From contig NC_065575.1 in NCBI RefSeq assembly GCF_937616625.2, positions 5,525,501 to 5,589,500 on the forward strand: a DNA stretch of 64,000 bases, in the 5' to 3' direction. The stretch is from Mercurialis annua (Eukaryota; Streptophyta; Magnoliopsida; Malpighiales; Euphorbiaceae). Within the stretch, counting starts at the first letter, position 1. Every line of letters starts with the position of its first letter. A program made the position numbers and the translations under genes. The notes beneath the pieces are model-generated. The model made no database searches. It was not told the origin of the DNA and saw only the letters and a program-made list of their open reading frames with translations. This document shows positions 24,778-43,900 of the stretch, piece after piece.

Positions 24778-25135
24778 GGCCAAATATTGTAAAAAGGCCA
24801 AACCTTTCACAAAAGTTTCACAAAAGTCCTAACCTTTTAATTTTGTCGATTTTGGCCAAAAACTGATTATTTGGTTTCACAAAAGTCCTGACCTTTCAAT
24901 TTTGTCGATTTTGGCCAAAAATGGATTATTTTGTTTCACAAAAGTCCTGATCTTTCAATATTTAGCATGCCACATATGCGTCACATAGGCGCCACATAGG
25001 CAAATTGAAATCAATCTGAGAGTTGGCCACAATTGAAATTAAATAATTTATTTTTGGCCAAAATCGACAAAATTGAAAGGTCAGAATTTTTGTGAAATTT
25101 TTATGAAAGGTTTGGCCTTTTTAAGACATTTGGCC
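24778..25135. mobile_element. MULE-type MITE, 9-bp TSD ATTTATTTA
   Basis: A 358-bp element starts GGCCAAATATTGTAAAAAGG and ends with the inverse of GGCCAAATGTCTTAAAAAGG. Perfect 9-bp target duplications lie at 24769-24777 and 25136-25144. The left arm contains three consecutive imperfect copies of a unit with TTTCACAAAAGTCCTGACC and CAATTTTGTCGATTTTGGCC. Non-coding. Confidence 0.9.
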
Positions 25136-25144
25136 ATTTATTTA

Positions 25145-25766
25145 TAACCCTACCGAAGAGATGCGATTATTGTGCACAACAAAGAATGAAATATTTAAAT
25201 TCAATATTTTTGTCTTTTGTGACAAAAGTATCATATAGTTTGTTGAACGGTATTTCCTCAATGATTTGCCATGACTTATTAGCTAAAGGGACAAAGATAG
25301 TTGACAAATAAAAATAAAATATGTAATCATATCAAATAACTGCTTTTTTGAAAGAAAGAAAAATAATTATATTAAAAAATTAAGTCACTCATCAAAATAA
25401 AGACATTGAATTTAGGCTAATAGAAAAATGAATCCAATTTATATGGGTTGTTGCAATTTTAAATAATATTTAATTTATATATGTAATCTTATACGGTATT
25501 TTATATATTTATAAACACTGAAAGTAGCCGGTTCTTATATATTATGTTCCTTTGGCCAATTTTTTTGTTAATGAGTAAGCTATATTAATTTTGCAAGTAT
25601 CTTTTCATAATAATTCCATTTAAAATATTAATTGAAGCTACAATAGTAGTAATTTTAATAAATCATCTACATAAAAAAAGTGAATTTTTTTACTATAAAT
25701 TAAAATTTGTTTGTTTAGTGACGAAAATTATCAGGTCTCGTGAGTGTGCCACTAATTCATCATAAA
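25145..25766. other. AT-rich intergenic DNA
   Basis: No gene, RNA or mobile-element end recognised. Confidence 0.45.
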
Positions 25767-26583
25767 TTTATGACGCAACGGCTATTGAAACGTATACGAA
25801 TTTATAATAAGAAAAGGGGAAATTTGACAGCATACGAACTTATATAATTGTTGCATGACAAAGAGAAACAACAAACAAGTGATTTTGTTTTCAATTGAAA
25901 CGTATGCACTAATTACACTATACCGCATGGTGCACAACAACAAAAACAAGAAATCATCTCGGCAACAAGTAAAAAAAATCTCTCTAATTAAAAATCACAC
26001 ACTAATAACATCACTCACTACAAGAAGTACTAGAATTAGCAGCAAATATTTTTACTGCTAATAGTACTAAAATTGTTACTATTAACATATAGCAAAAAAA
26101 TGTGGCATGTTACTGCTAATAAAACGTTGCCTTAAATAATTGGTAATAAAATTTACTATAATATGCTGCTATAACTTAACTAATGGCATAAATTTTTAAA
26201 ATTAATGCTACAAAATATTTTTTACCAGCAAAAAAAAATCAGCTACAAAATATTTGTTGTCATATACATAATTCCTTGTAGTGACTCCATATCATCATTC
26301 ACTCTAAATTGAAGTACAAGATGTGGGGGGAGCGATTGTAGGCAAAGTTGTGTGAGATCTTCACATGATTGTTTCCTCTTAACCCAATAAAAATTCATGA
26401 ACCAATGACATCATTTCACATCAGGATTCCCCTCAATTTCATGAGAAATTTTTATATGAACTAAGTTTGCCACGTAAAATTATGAACCATTTATTTATTG
26501 TGTGACACATGACATTAATAAATATGATAACAAATCATTAAATATCACATTAATTACAAGGAAAAACATAAGGTTAAATATTT
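25767..26583. repeat. Dispersed repeat R, copy B (interrupted by a CACTA-like MITE)
   Basis: Same repeat as 1232-1768, same orientation, with a 268-bp element inserted at 26016 and a ~10-bp extra segment near 26398. Its right edge, TTAAATATTT, is followed by different sequence from copy A, which places the end of the repeat near here. Confidence 0.8.
26016..26283. mobile_element. CACTA-like MITE, 3-bp TSD ACT
   Basis: 268 bp starting CACTACAAGAAGT and ending in the inverse of CACTACAAGGAAT, flanked by ACT at 26013-26015 and 26284-26286. CACTA termini and a 3-bp duplication are the hallmarks of the CACTA (En/Spm) superfamily. Copy A of the surrounding repeat (1481-1490) shows the unoccupied site with a single ACT, confirming both ends. 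No transposase. The interior has short repeats around CAGCAAATATTT and TTACTGCTAAT. Confidence 0.93.
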
Positions 26584-27996
26584 TTCTGATTACCGAACTA
26601 TAACATTTTAACACAACATTTATCGAATTATAAAAAGTTATAAAATGGTTAGCGTACTGTATACTTTTTACAAAACAGTTACCGAATTATAAAGAGTATT
26701 AAAGCAGCCATCGAATTGTAATTTTTTTATAAAACAGTTACTAGTTTGGAGATGTGGGCACCAGTTTGTTGATGTAGACAAGATAAATATATATAGTCAG
26801 ACATCAAGTCGGTAATCATTTGTAAAGTTACTCAATTGAGCCCCTATTATAAAGTTTTTTTAATAAAAGATACTTGAAGGATTAATTTGAAAAATAATAA
26901 AAATATTAAGGTCATTTTTTAAATTTATGCTGATAGATATAACTTTTAACTTTCATATTTAACTAAAGGTTTATTTGTCCGATTTAAAAAATTTAGAGAG
27001 TTTAATTATTCAGTTTTGAAACAACGAGGATTTTATTGTACCCAAAAAAAGTTTAAAGAGTATTAGAAAAACTAGAAGTTTTTTTGTACTTTTTGTCTCA
27101 ATTTTTTTTTTGAGTTGTATTTCAATTTGAGTAATTTTTAAAAAATTACTTGTGAGAAGAAAATTAATAGATTATAGAATTAAATAAGTAAGTGCATAAG
27201 AAAAATAAGAACAATTGAAAGTTAATATAATTGTAAGGTATTCAATATTATGGAATTCGTCAGTGTCACTAAATCATTTAAGAATTCACTATTGCGTTTG
27301 TGAAAATGAATTTGAAGTTTTATAAAAGGATAAAAAGCTGCGACTTCTGACCATAAAACGCCGCCTCGTAATTATTCTTATTTTTAAAATTGTAGTTCAC
27401 ATTAAGAACCATAAGATACTACATAAACAGCCATCATAATAAGATCATACAATCACTTTCCGATACGAAATTAAACAAAAAATACAAAATTTTCGGAATA
27501 AGAAATTGTTGGGAAGCTAATACGAAATTAAACAAAAAATAAATTGTTATATTCTAATCGTAATAAAAGATTGAGATTCCCACAAATTCATTTAAACTTG
27601 AGGGGGCATGTTTACGATGTACACCGTTCAGCTTAGATTAATTTGATTAAAGATTTTTTTTTTATCTACACCGTTCATTAGATCGTGACCATGACCCCGC
27701 AAATTCATTTTAACTTGAGAGAATCCCAATCCCGTAATAAATTGTTCAAATCACCCAACGTTTTGATATTAGATGTTACAATTTCTTTCGTTTTTCTTTA
27801 GTTTTCAGCTTTGTAAAAGAGTAAATCCTATAAAGATGTCATATAGCCAATCGCATGCACTTTCACAGCCAATAATAATGGTAGTGAATTTGCAAGGAAG
27901 GAGTTCAAATCCATTAAATGAGAATATTCACTCTATACAAATTGCAGCATACATATTAAAAAAAATCGTAACATCACTGAAGCTTTGTTGACATGG
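26584..27996. other. Intergenic region downstream of PDS
   Basis: No gene recognised. 26590-26760 consists of imperfect subrepeats (AAACAGTTACCGAATTATAA-like) resembling one arm of a MULE-type MITE whose other arm is missing. 27581-27602 and 27698-27719 are near-identical direct repeats (AAATTCATTT with AACTTGAG), and TACACCGTTCA also occurs twice between them. The PDS 3' UTR should occupy the last few hundred bases; a poly(A) signal could not be assigned. Confidence 0.45.
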
Positions 27997-35172
<7,176 letters not shown>

Positions 35173-35600
35173 TTCTTTAACTTTTAAACAGTTTCAAGCA
35201 CCCTGCAAGAAAAGTTTCAATAAACAAAATCAACATAACATCAAAGAAACCAACAAATAATAAGAACAAAGCAGAGAATTCTGGCAATTCAACAAATTAA
35301 AATATTTTCTACAAATATGAAAGGCACCCAACCAAGATATTAGTTTCAGTTCAAAAGAAGAGTCTTTTCAACAAAATAAAAGGAACCCAAGAAAGCAGAG
35401 GATTTTGCAGTCCAAAGAAACAATCTTTTTCATCAAAATAAAGTGCAGAAAGCAAAGAATTCTTGCAGTTTAGTCCTAAGTGAGAAACAGTAAAAATTGA
35501 AAAGTGAGTTAAATTATAGAGTACCAAAATGATGGGGCAGCTTGAAGAAGAAAACTGTGAGAGAGTTGTGGTTTAAAGCACTATAAGAGAATTTAGTTGA
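35173..35600 (-). promoter_or_regulatory. Probable PDS 5' UTR with a leader intron
   Basis: On the minus strand a 3' splice site TTTTCTTGCAG lies just upstream of the PDS start (about 35203). A matching 5' splice candidate TTTTG/GTACTC lies near 35523. This suggests a first non-coding exon at about 35523-35590 and a ~320-bp leader intron. Inferred from splice motifs only. Confidence 0.45.
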
Positions 35601-36599
35601 TGGTGATGATAATTAAGATTAACTAAATTTGAAAATTTGGCAGGTATGTAAGGTTGGGTTGGGTTGGAATATTCTTGTGGTGGACAAATATAGTAGACTT
35701 GTTGGGACTATTTGGCGTTTATGGCATCTTATTATTAATCCATTACCAAAAAATTAGGCCTCGTACTCAGATCCCTCTATTTTTTACTTTTTTTTTCAAT
35801 AGGTCCTTCTACTTCAATTTATCGTTTTGATGGATTTGGCCAAAAAATTATAATCATCTCATTAAATATAATTTATATTCATATTTATAAATAATAAACT
35901 AAAAACTAAACTAAACCGTGATTAAATTTTACTATTAATTATGTTTAGTTTACTAATAAGATAAATAAAAAAATTTAGAAAGAGGGTGCGTTAATGGAAG
36001 AAATTGAACCCAAAAACTATTTAGCACTTATACTATCTGAAATATAACTCATTAATAATAAAAATAATTAACAGTAAAAAATAGGGATTTTTTGTGCCGA
36101 TTTTGTTTGTATTTTTGAAAGGATTTTATTCCATATATAAATTTTGTTTTATAAGGTTAATGATATGAATTATTCCAGAATTAAACTCCAATATTGATTT
36201 GTTAAAATAAATATTTCCTTATTTGTCTATATCTCTCATATATAGGTTATTAAAATATATCAGCATTCTTATCAAAAATACTATTTAATCCAATTCTTTA
36301 GCAGCATTACTTTTATTCCAACCGAAAGTGTTATTATTTTATTGGCTAACATCTCTTCTCAAAAGTGTACAATACTACAATCTAAATAAAAAAATTAAAG
36401 TCCACCATATTAAGTGGTATAATAATAGTGTTTGATCAAATATTTACTCTATTTTAAAAATAAACCTATGTGTGATATTAAAAATTGTCAATAATTATTA
36501 TTACAAGTATAAACAACTCTCAGATCATTAGGACAAGAGTACTGCTAAACAAAAGAATAATGATTTAATGATCAATACAATGTGCAGAGTTAGTATGAA
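35601..36599. other. Intergenic DNA upstream of PDS and downstream of ssSPT
   Basis: It should contain the PDS promoter and, near 36560-36710, the 3' UTR of the small SPT-subunit gene. 35740-35850 has MITE-like phrasing (TTTTCAATAGGTCCTTCTACTTC) but only one arm is visible. No other gene recognised. Confidence 0.4.
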
Positions 36600-36712
36600 C
36601 AACTGCAGGCGAATTCACAAGCCAGTGAAGGAAATACTCGCGCCGATCAATTTGTACCCCATTGCTACAGCTGTGAACACCCAAAATTCAACTGCAGTTT
36701 GACATTTGAGTT

Positions 36713-38609
36713 TCACCAGAGATGCCTGAAATTGAGTACACAAAAAGAGTTTTATCAGTATCATGAACGGACCTCTATCCGATTGAATAAACAGCTAAAG
36801 AGGTCCGTTCTTGAAGCTCGGAGGATGTTAGAATAGACAGAGTTCCCCGAGCTTCAAGAACGGACCTCTATCCAATACACAGCTAAAGAACCATTCAACT
36901 CAATAGTTAAATGGCATAAAGTCTTAATCTAACACGAAAGTCCACCTAAGGGTGTGCAAAACTAATCAAACCGAGTAACCAAAACGAACCGAGAAATTTG
37001 GTTCAGATTGACATTATAAAAATCTGATTTTTTGGCTCACCCCTAAGTCCACCTAGCACGATGAAATTCAGGAAAGCATAAATGAAACACTAAATCTTCA
37101 TGTTAAGAAGACAGAATGCAAAAACAATGGTTGTGCGCTGAGAGCTAAGTAGCTGTTGAGTACGAAGAATCAGTTTATTGACACATTAGGCACACCACAC
37201 TAGCTTCCATGATCAGTAGAAGGTATTTCAATCCGAGTCGACGAATAAGCATATACGTAGCCAAGAATAAATTGAATTCTTTAATCCTAGTAATGCTTAA
37301 TAAGATGAACAATTCAAGGCTCAATTTTACCAAATGCGTATAACATTGCTAATAGTACCAAACAAAGGGATATCATAACATTGAGAAACTGTGTAGCAGG
37401 AAAGACGGGGCATAATCAATAAAGAAAATCGAGTGGAGAAGATTTAGCTAACACGGTATGGAGCAAGGAAAGAAACACAAACAAATGTAAAAAATGCCTA
37501 ATAGCTAGAGCCCCAATAGCACCAAACAAAAATTAAAGAAATAATGATCTCTTTCAACATAGCTAACTTTGAAACAAAAAAAATAACTCATTCCTTATTT
37601 TAGCTTAGCTACAAGGAACAATAAGATAAAGAAAGGCCATCTTCAAGCAAAAACAAACAAGAGGAGGCTATTCACATATTATCACCAACGCGTACATGTG
37701 GAAGATAGCCGATACCATGTGAATGTATTGACTGAGTAATAAAAGGAAGTCAGGATCTACAGTAAGTTCTATCCTTTTTGACTTTTACTACTTAATTCCT
37801 AATTGAGCTAGAGATGGAGTTTTTCTAATTGTTCTTTTTTTTCCTGACCTCCATTCTTTCTAAACTATCAGTATAACGACATGGTATTCGAACAGGGAAG
37901 TTTCACATTTTTGCTGAATCATGTACAGTTCTTTAAAAGAAAGTCTCAAAGTTGATAAATCGTATATGCATTCTGAATTCCACATTCCGATGATACCAAC
38001 TCAAACACAAAAAATTTCCTTCCTACCTCTTGCCAACCTCAGTCAAGTATCTCGATCCATTGTAGAGAATGAACCACATCAGAACAATCATCAAAGTGTC
38101 TGCACTAATTCAGGAACTCAAATATGCACAATTTGTATAGATAATTATTTCTTTAATTCCACATGACATGTCAAGTAGCTTAGCAATTTTCCTCCAAACT
38201 TCTATTGGTAGGCTTTTTCCATTACATTGCAGCACGGACACTTCATTCGATCAACGATTTCCATTTTAAAAACGTGTCGGGAAACTTGGCGTTTTGGACA
38301 CGAAACTTCATTTTTAACATGGAAAACCTTCAAATAACATTATTACGATGTGTCACTTTTCCCATATCCGTGTCCGTACAAAATAACCCATTAGTATTTG
38401 TGCAACTTTTCAGAATGAAATCACATTAACAATTAAAAACCTATCCGAGACATAATAATTGCATCACCATACAGAAACAAATAAGTCAAATTATAAAATC
38501 CAAATCAAAAGGACTAAAGGATACTGAAAAGGCAACGCTCCCACCAATCCAACATGTAGAGACCAAATGTGACATTATAGAGATACAGTTTATGCTGAAT
38601 CCAGTTCAT
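36713..38609 (-). CDS. Small subunit of serine palmitoyltransferase (ssSPT, DUF3317 family), 56 aa
   Basis: Three coding exons on the minus strand: 38609-38525 (85 bp), 38099-38027 (73 bp) and 36725-36713 (13 bp with the TGA). All junctions are GT-AG and in phase, giving exactly 56 aa. The protein starts MNWIQHKLYLYNVTFG and carries the family signature LYMLDWWER. The next segment, LMIVLMWFILYNGSRY, is a single membrane-spanning helix. The family binds the LCB1/LCB2 catalytic heterodimer in the ER membrane and stimulates condensation of serine with palmitoyl-CoA, the first step of sphingolipid synthesis. The length equals that of plant family members. The ATG exon opens 10 bases upstream of the ATG, so a 5' UTR exon lies farther right (donor at 39062). 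Introns carry MITEs and a strong hairpin. No defect was seen. Confidence 0.88.
36800..36868. repeat. Perfect 22-bp hairpin with 25-nt loop, inside the last ssSPT intron
   Basis: 36800-36821 (GAGGTCCGTTCTTGAAGCTCGG) is the exact inverse complement of 36847-36868. In addition GAACGGACCTCTATCC, followed by ACAGCTAAAGA, occurs directly twice (near 36766 and 36859), so the hairpin arose with a ~94-bp local duplication. It could be a short foldback element or a small-RNA precursor. Confidence 0.75.
36947..37045. mobile_element. hAT-like MITE in the ssSPT gene, 8-bp TSD AGTCCACC
   Basis: 99 bp starting TAAGGGTGTGCAAAACTAAT and ending GGCTCACCCCTA, with an imperfect terminal inverted repeat. Perfect 8-bp duplications AGTCCACC lie at 36939-36946 and 37046-37053. 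The ends resemble the element at 29688, so the two probably belong to one family. Confidence 0.85.
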
Positions 38610-38908
38610 AACTTCAATCCTGCAGTGAATATATTAAAGTATACAAAATTAGAATAAATCTAAAAAGGACAAAGTTAATTGCAGTATGCAAGCCCCATAT
38701 CCGAAACATCAAATGTCCGAAGCCGCGTTATTTTATGATTTTCCCATATAAAAATTGAACTTTAATAATGTCTTCTGAACGTCCAGTATCCGAAACAGGA
38801 CAAGTCGATTGAATAAAGAGGTGTTATTTTAAGGTTTTTTATATAAAAATTGTGTCCAAACGTCAAGTATCCGAAACGGGACACATTGATCGAATGAAGT
38901 GTACGTGC
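38232..38908. repeat. Inverted repeat pair flanking the ssSPT ATG exon
   Basis: 38232-38256 (GCACGGACACTTCATTCGAT and on) matches the inverse of 38884-38908 (GCACGTACACTTCATTCGAT and on) at all but two positions. More copies of related phrases (GTGTCCGTAC, TATCCGAAACGGGACA) lie between, at 38370-38391 and 38690-38880. They look like two MITE-type insertions of one family in opposite orientation, one in the intron after the ATG exon and one in the leader intron. Target duplications were not resolved. Confidence 0.6.
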
Positions 38909-39061
38909 TATCAAAATATGCAACTTCAACAATTTGAGGCTAATTTGAAGAAAAAAAAATTATAGCTTTCAATCAGCCAATCAAAATTGAACTATATGGT
39001 ATCCTTTACACACTAAAATCCAATGGGATCAAATCAAGGAAGCAAAAAGATGCTGACATAC

Positions 39062-39125
39062 CTTATTGCGGTGACCGGTAAGTGTTGAAGAAAGTTTCGG
39101 ACAGAAGCCTGCTGTTTACAGGGAG
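39062..39125 (-). other. Probable 5' UTR exon of the ssSPT gene
   Basis: On the minus strand CACCGCAATAAG is followed by GTATGTC at 39061, a good 5' splice site. The acceptor would be the CAG at 38622-38620, ten bases upstream of the start codon. Upstream extent uncertain. Confidence 0.45.
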
Positions 39126-40958
39126 AGGGGCAAAAGGTTAAAATAATAAGTTAGAGGGTGTTTCATGGCCTAATTTAATACTTAATTTTAAAATTTTAAT
39201 GCTTATTTTTATTTAAACATATAAATAAAATTTAACTTCATTATTGAGTTGATATTATTAATAGTGTATAAAGATTAAGAACTTCTTTTATATATTATTC
39301 ATAATTTTTTATTAATAGAGTAAGAGTATAAGTCATTTAAATATATAAATAAATAATATGAAGAATACACTATTTTCGATAAAAGAATTAATAATTTTGA
39401 TATAAAATGATTTTGGATTTAATTGAATAAACTAAATTAATTGTAAGTTATATCATGGAAAATTTAAAAGTTTATTAGAAAGGTCTAAATTCAGAGTAAA
39501 TGCTATATTTTTTGTGTTAAAATCTTTGTTCACATAGATGATGAGATAGGTGTTTGTTAACCAATTTAATGACTTCAATTAAAATTTTGAATATTTGTTT
39601 TTACTAAGTAGCATTTAATAATAAAATATAATTTCTACTCAATTCTATCGATCAAGTCAAAAATCACGCCAGTGTGGACCTAGCCTAGATGATTAAAGCG
39701 TCTATAAGTGCATTAAAAGGTCATGGTCGATCACTATCTCCATAACTAACTACTAACAAAATGAGATTATAAGAGTCGTACTCTATCTTTGGCAAAAAAA
39801 AAAAGTCAAAAATCAGTACAAAAAGTCAAAATATTTAACTTAAAGACATTGCGGTTGGGGGTAAATAGAATAGGGAAGTTGTATTTTCCGGGAAGTATCA
39901 AATTTTTTTTGCTTGGATTAATTTTTACATTTTACTTCCCGGGAAGTTGGATGTTTGACTTCCTTTTGACTAGGGAAGTAACTTTCCTAGCAAAATCCAA
40001 GAAAGTAGAACTTCTCTATCACTTTTGTTGGTTTTTCCTAATTTAACTTTAATTCTATTTTTTTCTTTTAAAATTTATATAAAAATATTTTTATTTATTT
40101 TAAAAAATATACTTATATTATTTTATAATTGTTATTTATAATAAGTAAATATTTTTATTAAATATTTTATATTATGTAAAATCAAATAAAAAATATAATT
40201 TTCAAATTTTAATATTTAAAAACTCTTCTAAATAGTACTTGAATCGTAAAATAAGAGATAATAAGCAAAAATTAAATTATTTATTGCACGATTTTTAAAT
40301 TAAAATTATTTGTTTAACAATATAAAAATTATCAAAGGACATTTATGTCTTTTTAGTTAAAAATATAGTATATTATATTAAAATTAATTTTGAAAAATAA
40401 AAATTAAAACAAATAACATTTATCAAACTTTCTGAAAAGTTAACTTTCCAGGAACTACACTTCCCGAAAAGTTACTTTTCAGGAATTGCTATAAAACGAA
40501 CCAAGCGAGTCCAAAGTTCTAACAAATTCAAAAAATAAATTTTATTGAAAAGGTTTGAAAGATATCATATGGATAATAACATTCAGCACTTAAAAACTTT
40601 AATTATTAATATATATTCAGCACTTAAAAACTTTAATTATTAATATATATTCAACTCTTAAAATTCATCACATAGTAACAATTTCAATTTTTTTATATCC
40701 TTAATGCAAATAATGTCTGGTGCCAATTTGAAATGATGATGTCCAACTTCTTTATGCAAATCATGTTTTTGTAAATATTTGTATTTTTGACATTCTTATA
40801 ATAAAAAAAAACTGACATATAACGATCTATATATCAACCGATGCTTAACAAAATTCAAATTATAAAAGACAAGAAATTTAAAGTTTAATCCTAATTAAAC
40901 TTGATTCATACCCAACACAATCGAAAAACAAAAAACTCAATACAAAAGTAGCAACCAC
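39126..40958. other. AT-rich intergenic DNA with an inverted-repeat relic and a 34-bp tandem repeat
   Basis: 39911-40508 has related inverted arms (GCTTGG...TTCCCGGGAAGT left; TTCGGGAAGTG...GCTTGG when the right side is inverted), probably a degraded MITE. 40581-40614 is repeated exactly at 40615-40648 (ATTCAGCACTTAAAAACTTT and on), with a partial third unit following. No gene recognised. Confidence 0.5.
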
Positions 40959-43900
40959 TCAAAAATCCCTAAAGCTCATTTTGGGATCACCTCTTCCCCT
41001 GCCTCGCCCACCTCTTCCCCTACCTCGCCCACCTTTTCCTCTTCCTCTGCCGCCCGTCCGTTTAAAAAACGACTTCCCGTGCTTCACCTCAACAAGTGAA
41101 TGAAGTAGCTCATCGCATAGAATGCAACCGCTATGCAATGTGGCCCCATCCTCCAAGGGTGTAGTGTTCTTATTGAAGTCGACTTCAATGATTGTTGAAT
41201 CACATTCAATACATCGTTCTCGGGTAGTGGCTATACGATGGGCGCCTTGAGGGAGTAGGACAAGACAATTACACATGTTGCAATAAAGTCTCCATTTCGG
41301 AGCACTAACCGGGTCTAAAACAAGCGTTCCGCTGCATTCTGGGCAGGCACAAACTCCTTGGGATATCAAAGAGTGTTTGCAGGTTGGGTGTGGACAAAGG
41401 AAGCAAGGCATGCCGGCTCCTTTGCCTAATTTGCCAAAATTACCAGTTTTAGTTGCCCCAAAAAGTGTATCTATACCTTCAAAAGGAGGGCTATTATAGC
41501 AGTAGGGGCATAATGGGAACGATTTGCCTTCTGGTCCAGCCAGGGAGAATATCAACAGCTCATAATTATCCAATGGGCATGTTAATTCCTTGTATAGCTG
41601 CAAAATTCACAAGTTGAAATATTGTTACAAAATAAGTTTCATTTATTTGGCTAGTTACTAAAGTATTTACATTATGTTAAGAATGGGCTTGAGGTACAAT
41701 CTATGTAGTGCGGAAACTGAAGCAGCGAAACAGTATATTTAATAGAATATGTGTAAATGTCTGCCGTGTTTGATGGATACAAATTGAACGTTCAGCTGAG
41801 AGAAAGAAGTACCTTGATTGTTCCCTTTTGAGGAAGGTAGTGAACCTCTTCACATGTACCGCAATATAACCGAGGCGGTTGGGTTGATATGTACTTCATG
41901 TACCTCAGGCATTTACCACATTTACTTAGAGCACGTCCCGAGTCTACAAGCTGAGAGAACTGTGCTTCAAATAATGCATCCATGTTGTCAATCTACATGC
42001 AGAAAAAGAAGAAAGCAGCCTACTCAGCAAAAATGAAACGATCTGCTATATTTCCAAAGAAAGCAGCTTCAATGAAATTGTAGGAATCAAATGTGAAAGC
42101 ACAATTAAAGCAGAGAAATCCTTTGTTTGCAGCCAAATGGATACTTGAAAATTATTTTATAATATTTTCTGCAAAACAATAGAACTATAGGGCAATTCAA
42201 TGAAACTAGTTTCTAATTATTTTCATCAATGACATGCCAGAAGATGACTGCATAAACATATCAACAAAGTGAGACACTAAAGAAAATAGTAAAACAACCT
42301 TTATCAAATAATATCACAGATACATATGTCTAGAAGACATTAAACATTACTCATGTCAAGTAACTACTATAATAAATAGGTGGTGATTCAGTGCACTATA
42401 CTTGGCCTCAATTTCACTTTACTTAAGAGTAAGCTACCCTTTTAGTTCGCCAATGTATCTCACTACATTGGATATTATAATGCTTCATAAGAACTTAAAA
42501 TGAACGGAAAAAGCAAGCTTGATGGTTTCACACATCTTATGATGATCGTGAGCAATCAGTATGTGCAGTATTTGTAGCAGAATATCGGGCAAGAACTACT
42601 ACTTGAAATGCAATTTATTGAAATGTTTGGCTGACAGATTAATACAACAGTGGAAACTTTAAAAAAATGAAAGCAAGAGCCTAGCTAACTAGTTCCATGT
42701 TGGTTATGACCGCAATTGCACTGGTAAGTAATTCTGTGAGAATTAACCGAAAATTTTAAATGGTATCTAATGCTGCTTTGTCTTGTTTTGTGCTTTATAA
42801 TAATTAGTACCTTAGATCATATGTAACTCCTGTTGACTTGCGCAATATTCAGTTGTTATAATGATCAAGAATTCTACCTTCATTAAACATAAATTATCTG
42901 ATCTGATAACTGTAGGAAATGTTACCAGCTAACATATGATTTTCGGTTGACTACTTGTATGAGTGCCACCCCCGTATCAAGCAAAGCTAGTCCGGTGAGC
43001 ATAAGGAATTATATGAATTGAAGTCCAAAACATCAAATTTACAGGATGCATGTAGTATAAATTAAGAAAGAGAGTCTACAAGATTTTCAGTTTTAGCCAA
43101 ATTTCAGTATAGACATATTGAGAATTGCATAGCCCGTTGAATATAATGTCGGTTCTTCCCTTTAGTTGTACTTTGGCGTTTTATTAATATAATTCTCTTG
43201 GTTCATTGACCCAAAAATAATTAAAAAATAGATTCTATCTGACCTGCTTAACAAAGTAAGCGAATTTTTGTTTGAATTGTTGTAGCACATGTTGCACAAT
43301 TTGAGAATGATCTGCCTGGCCCTTGGCAACAAGCGTGATCTGCTGCTCAATGAAACTACGAATATCTGGTAAGCAGAGATCCGGATCAATACACTGATAG
43401 CCTCTTATAAGGCTGATGCCTAAGGTAGTTGGAACCAGCCTCCTGCCAGCTTGTACCTGTAAAGGTAAAGCCAACCCAAAAATGGGAACAAAAAATAAAT
43501 GGAAACGAATTACACAAATGATAACAGACCGTGTTCCAAGTTGTATCATATATATAACATATACCGCCTTCATTTTCTTTTACCAATAAATGTTTCTTTA
43601 CAAAATAAGAAACAAGGAAGAATTTTCAAAACATTATCATAAAAATATAATGAAAAGGGAAGAAATGATGCAGGTATCAGTAGAGACAACAATGTACCTG
43701 CACATAGTTGCGTTCGCATATGTTGTTAATATGTACAGATATTGATGCATCTGTACCTATTCCATTCTTCTCCATCAAAGAAATAAGCTCACTTTCAGTA
43801 AGGTTATCTGGGGGAGTAGTTTCGCCCTACATTGTTTAAATAGACATAAATTATCACCAAAATACAAGTACACCACAAAAATCAATTCACGTGACCACAC

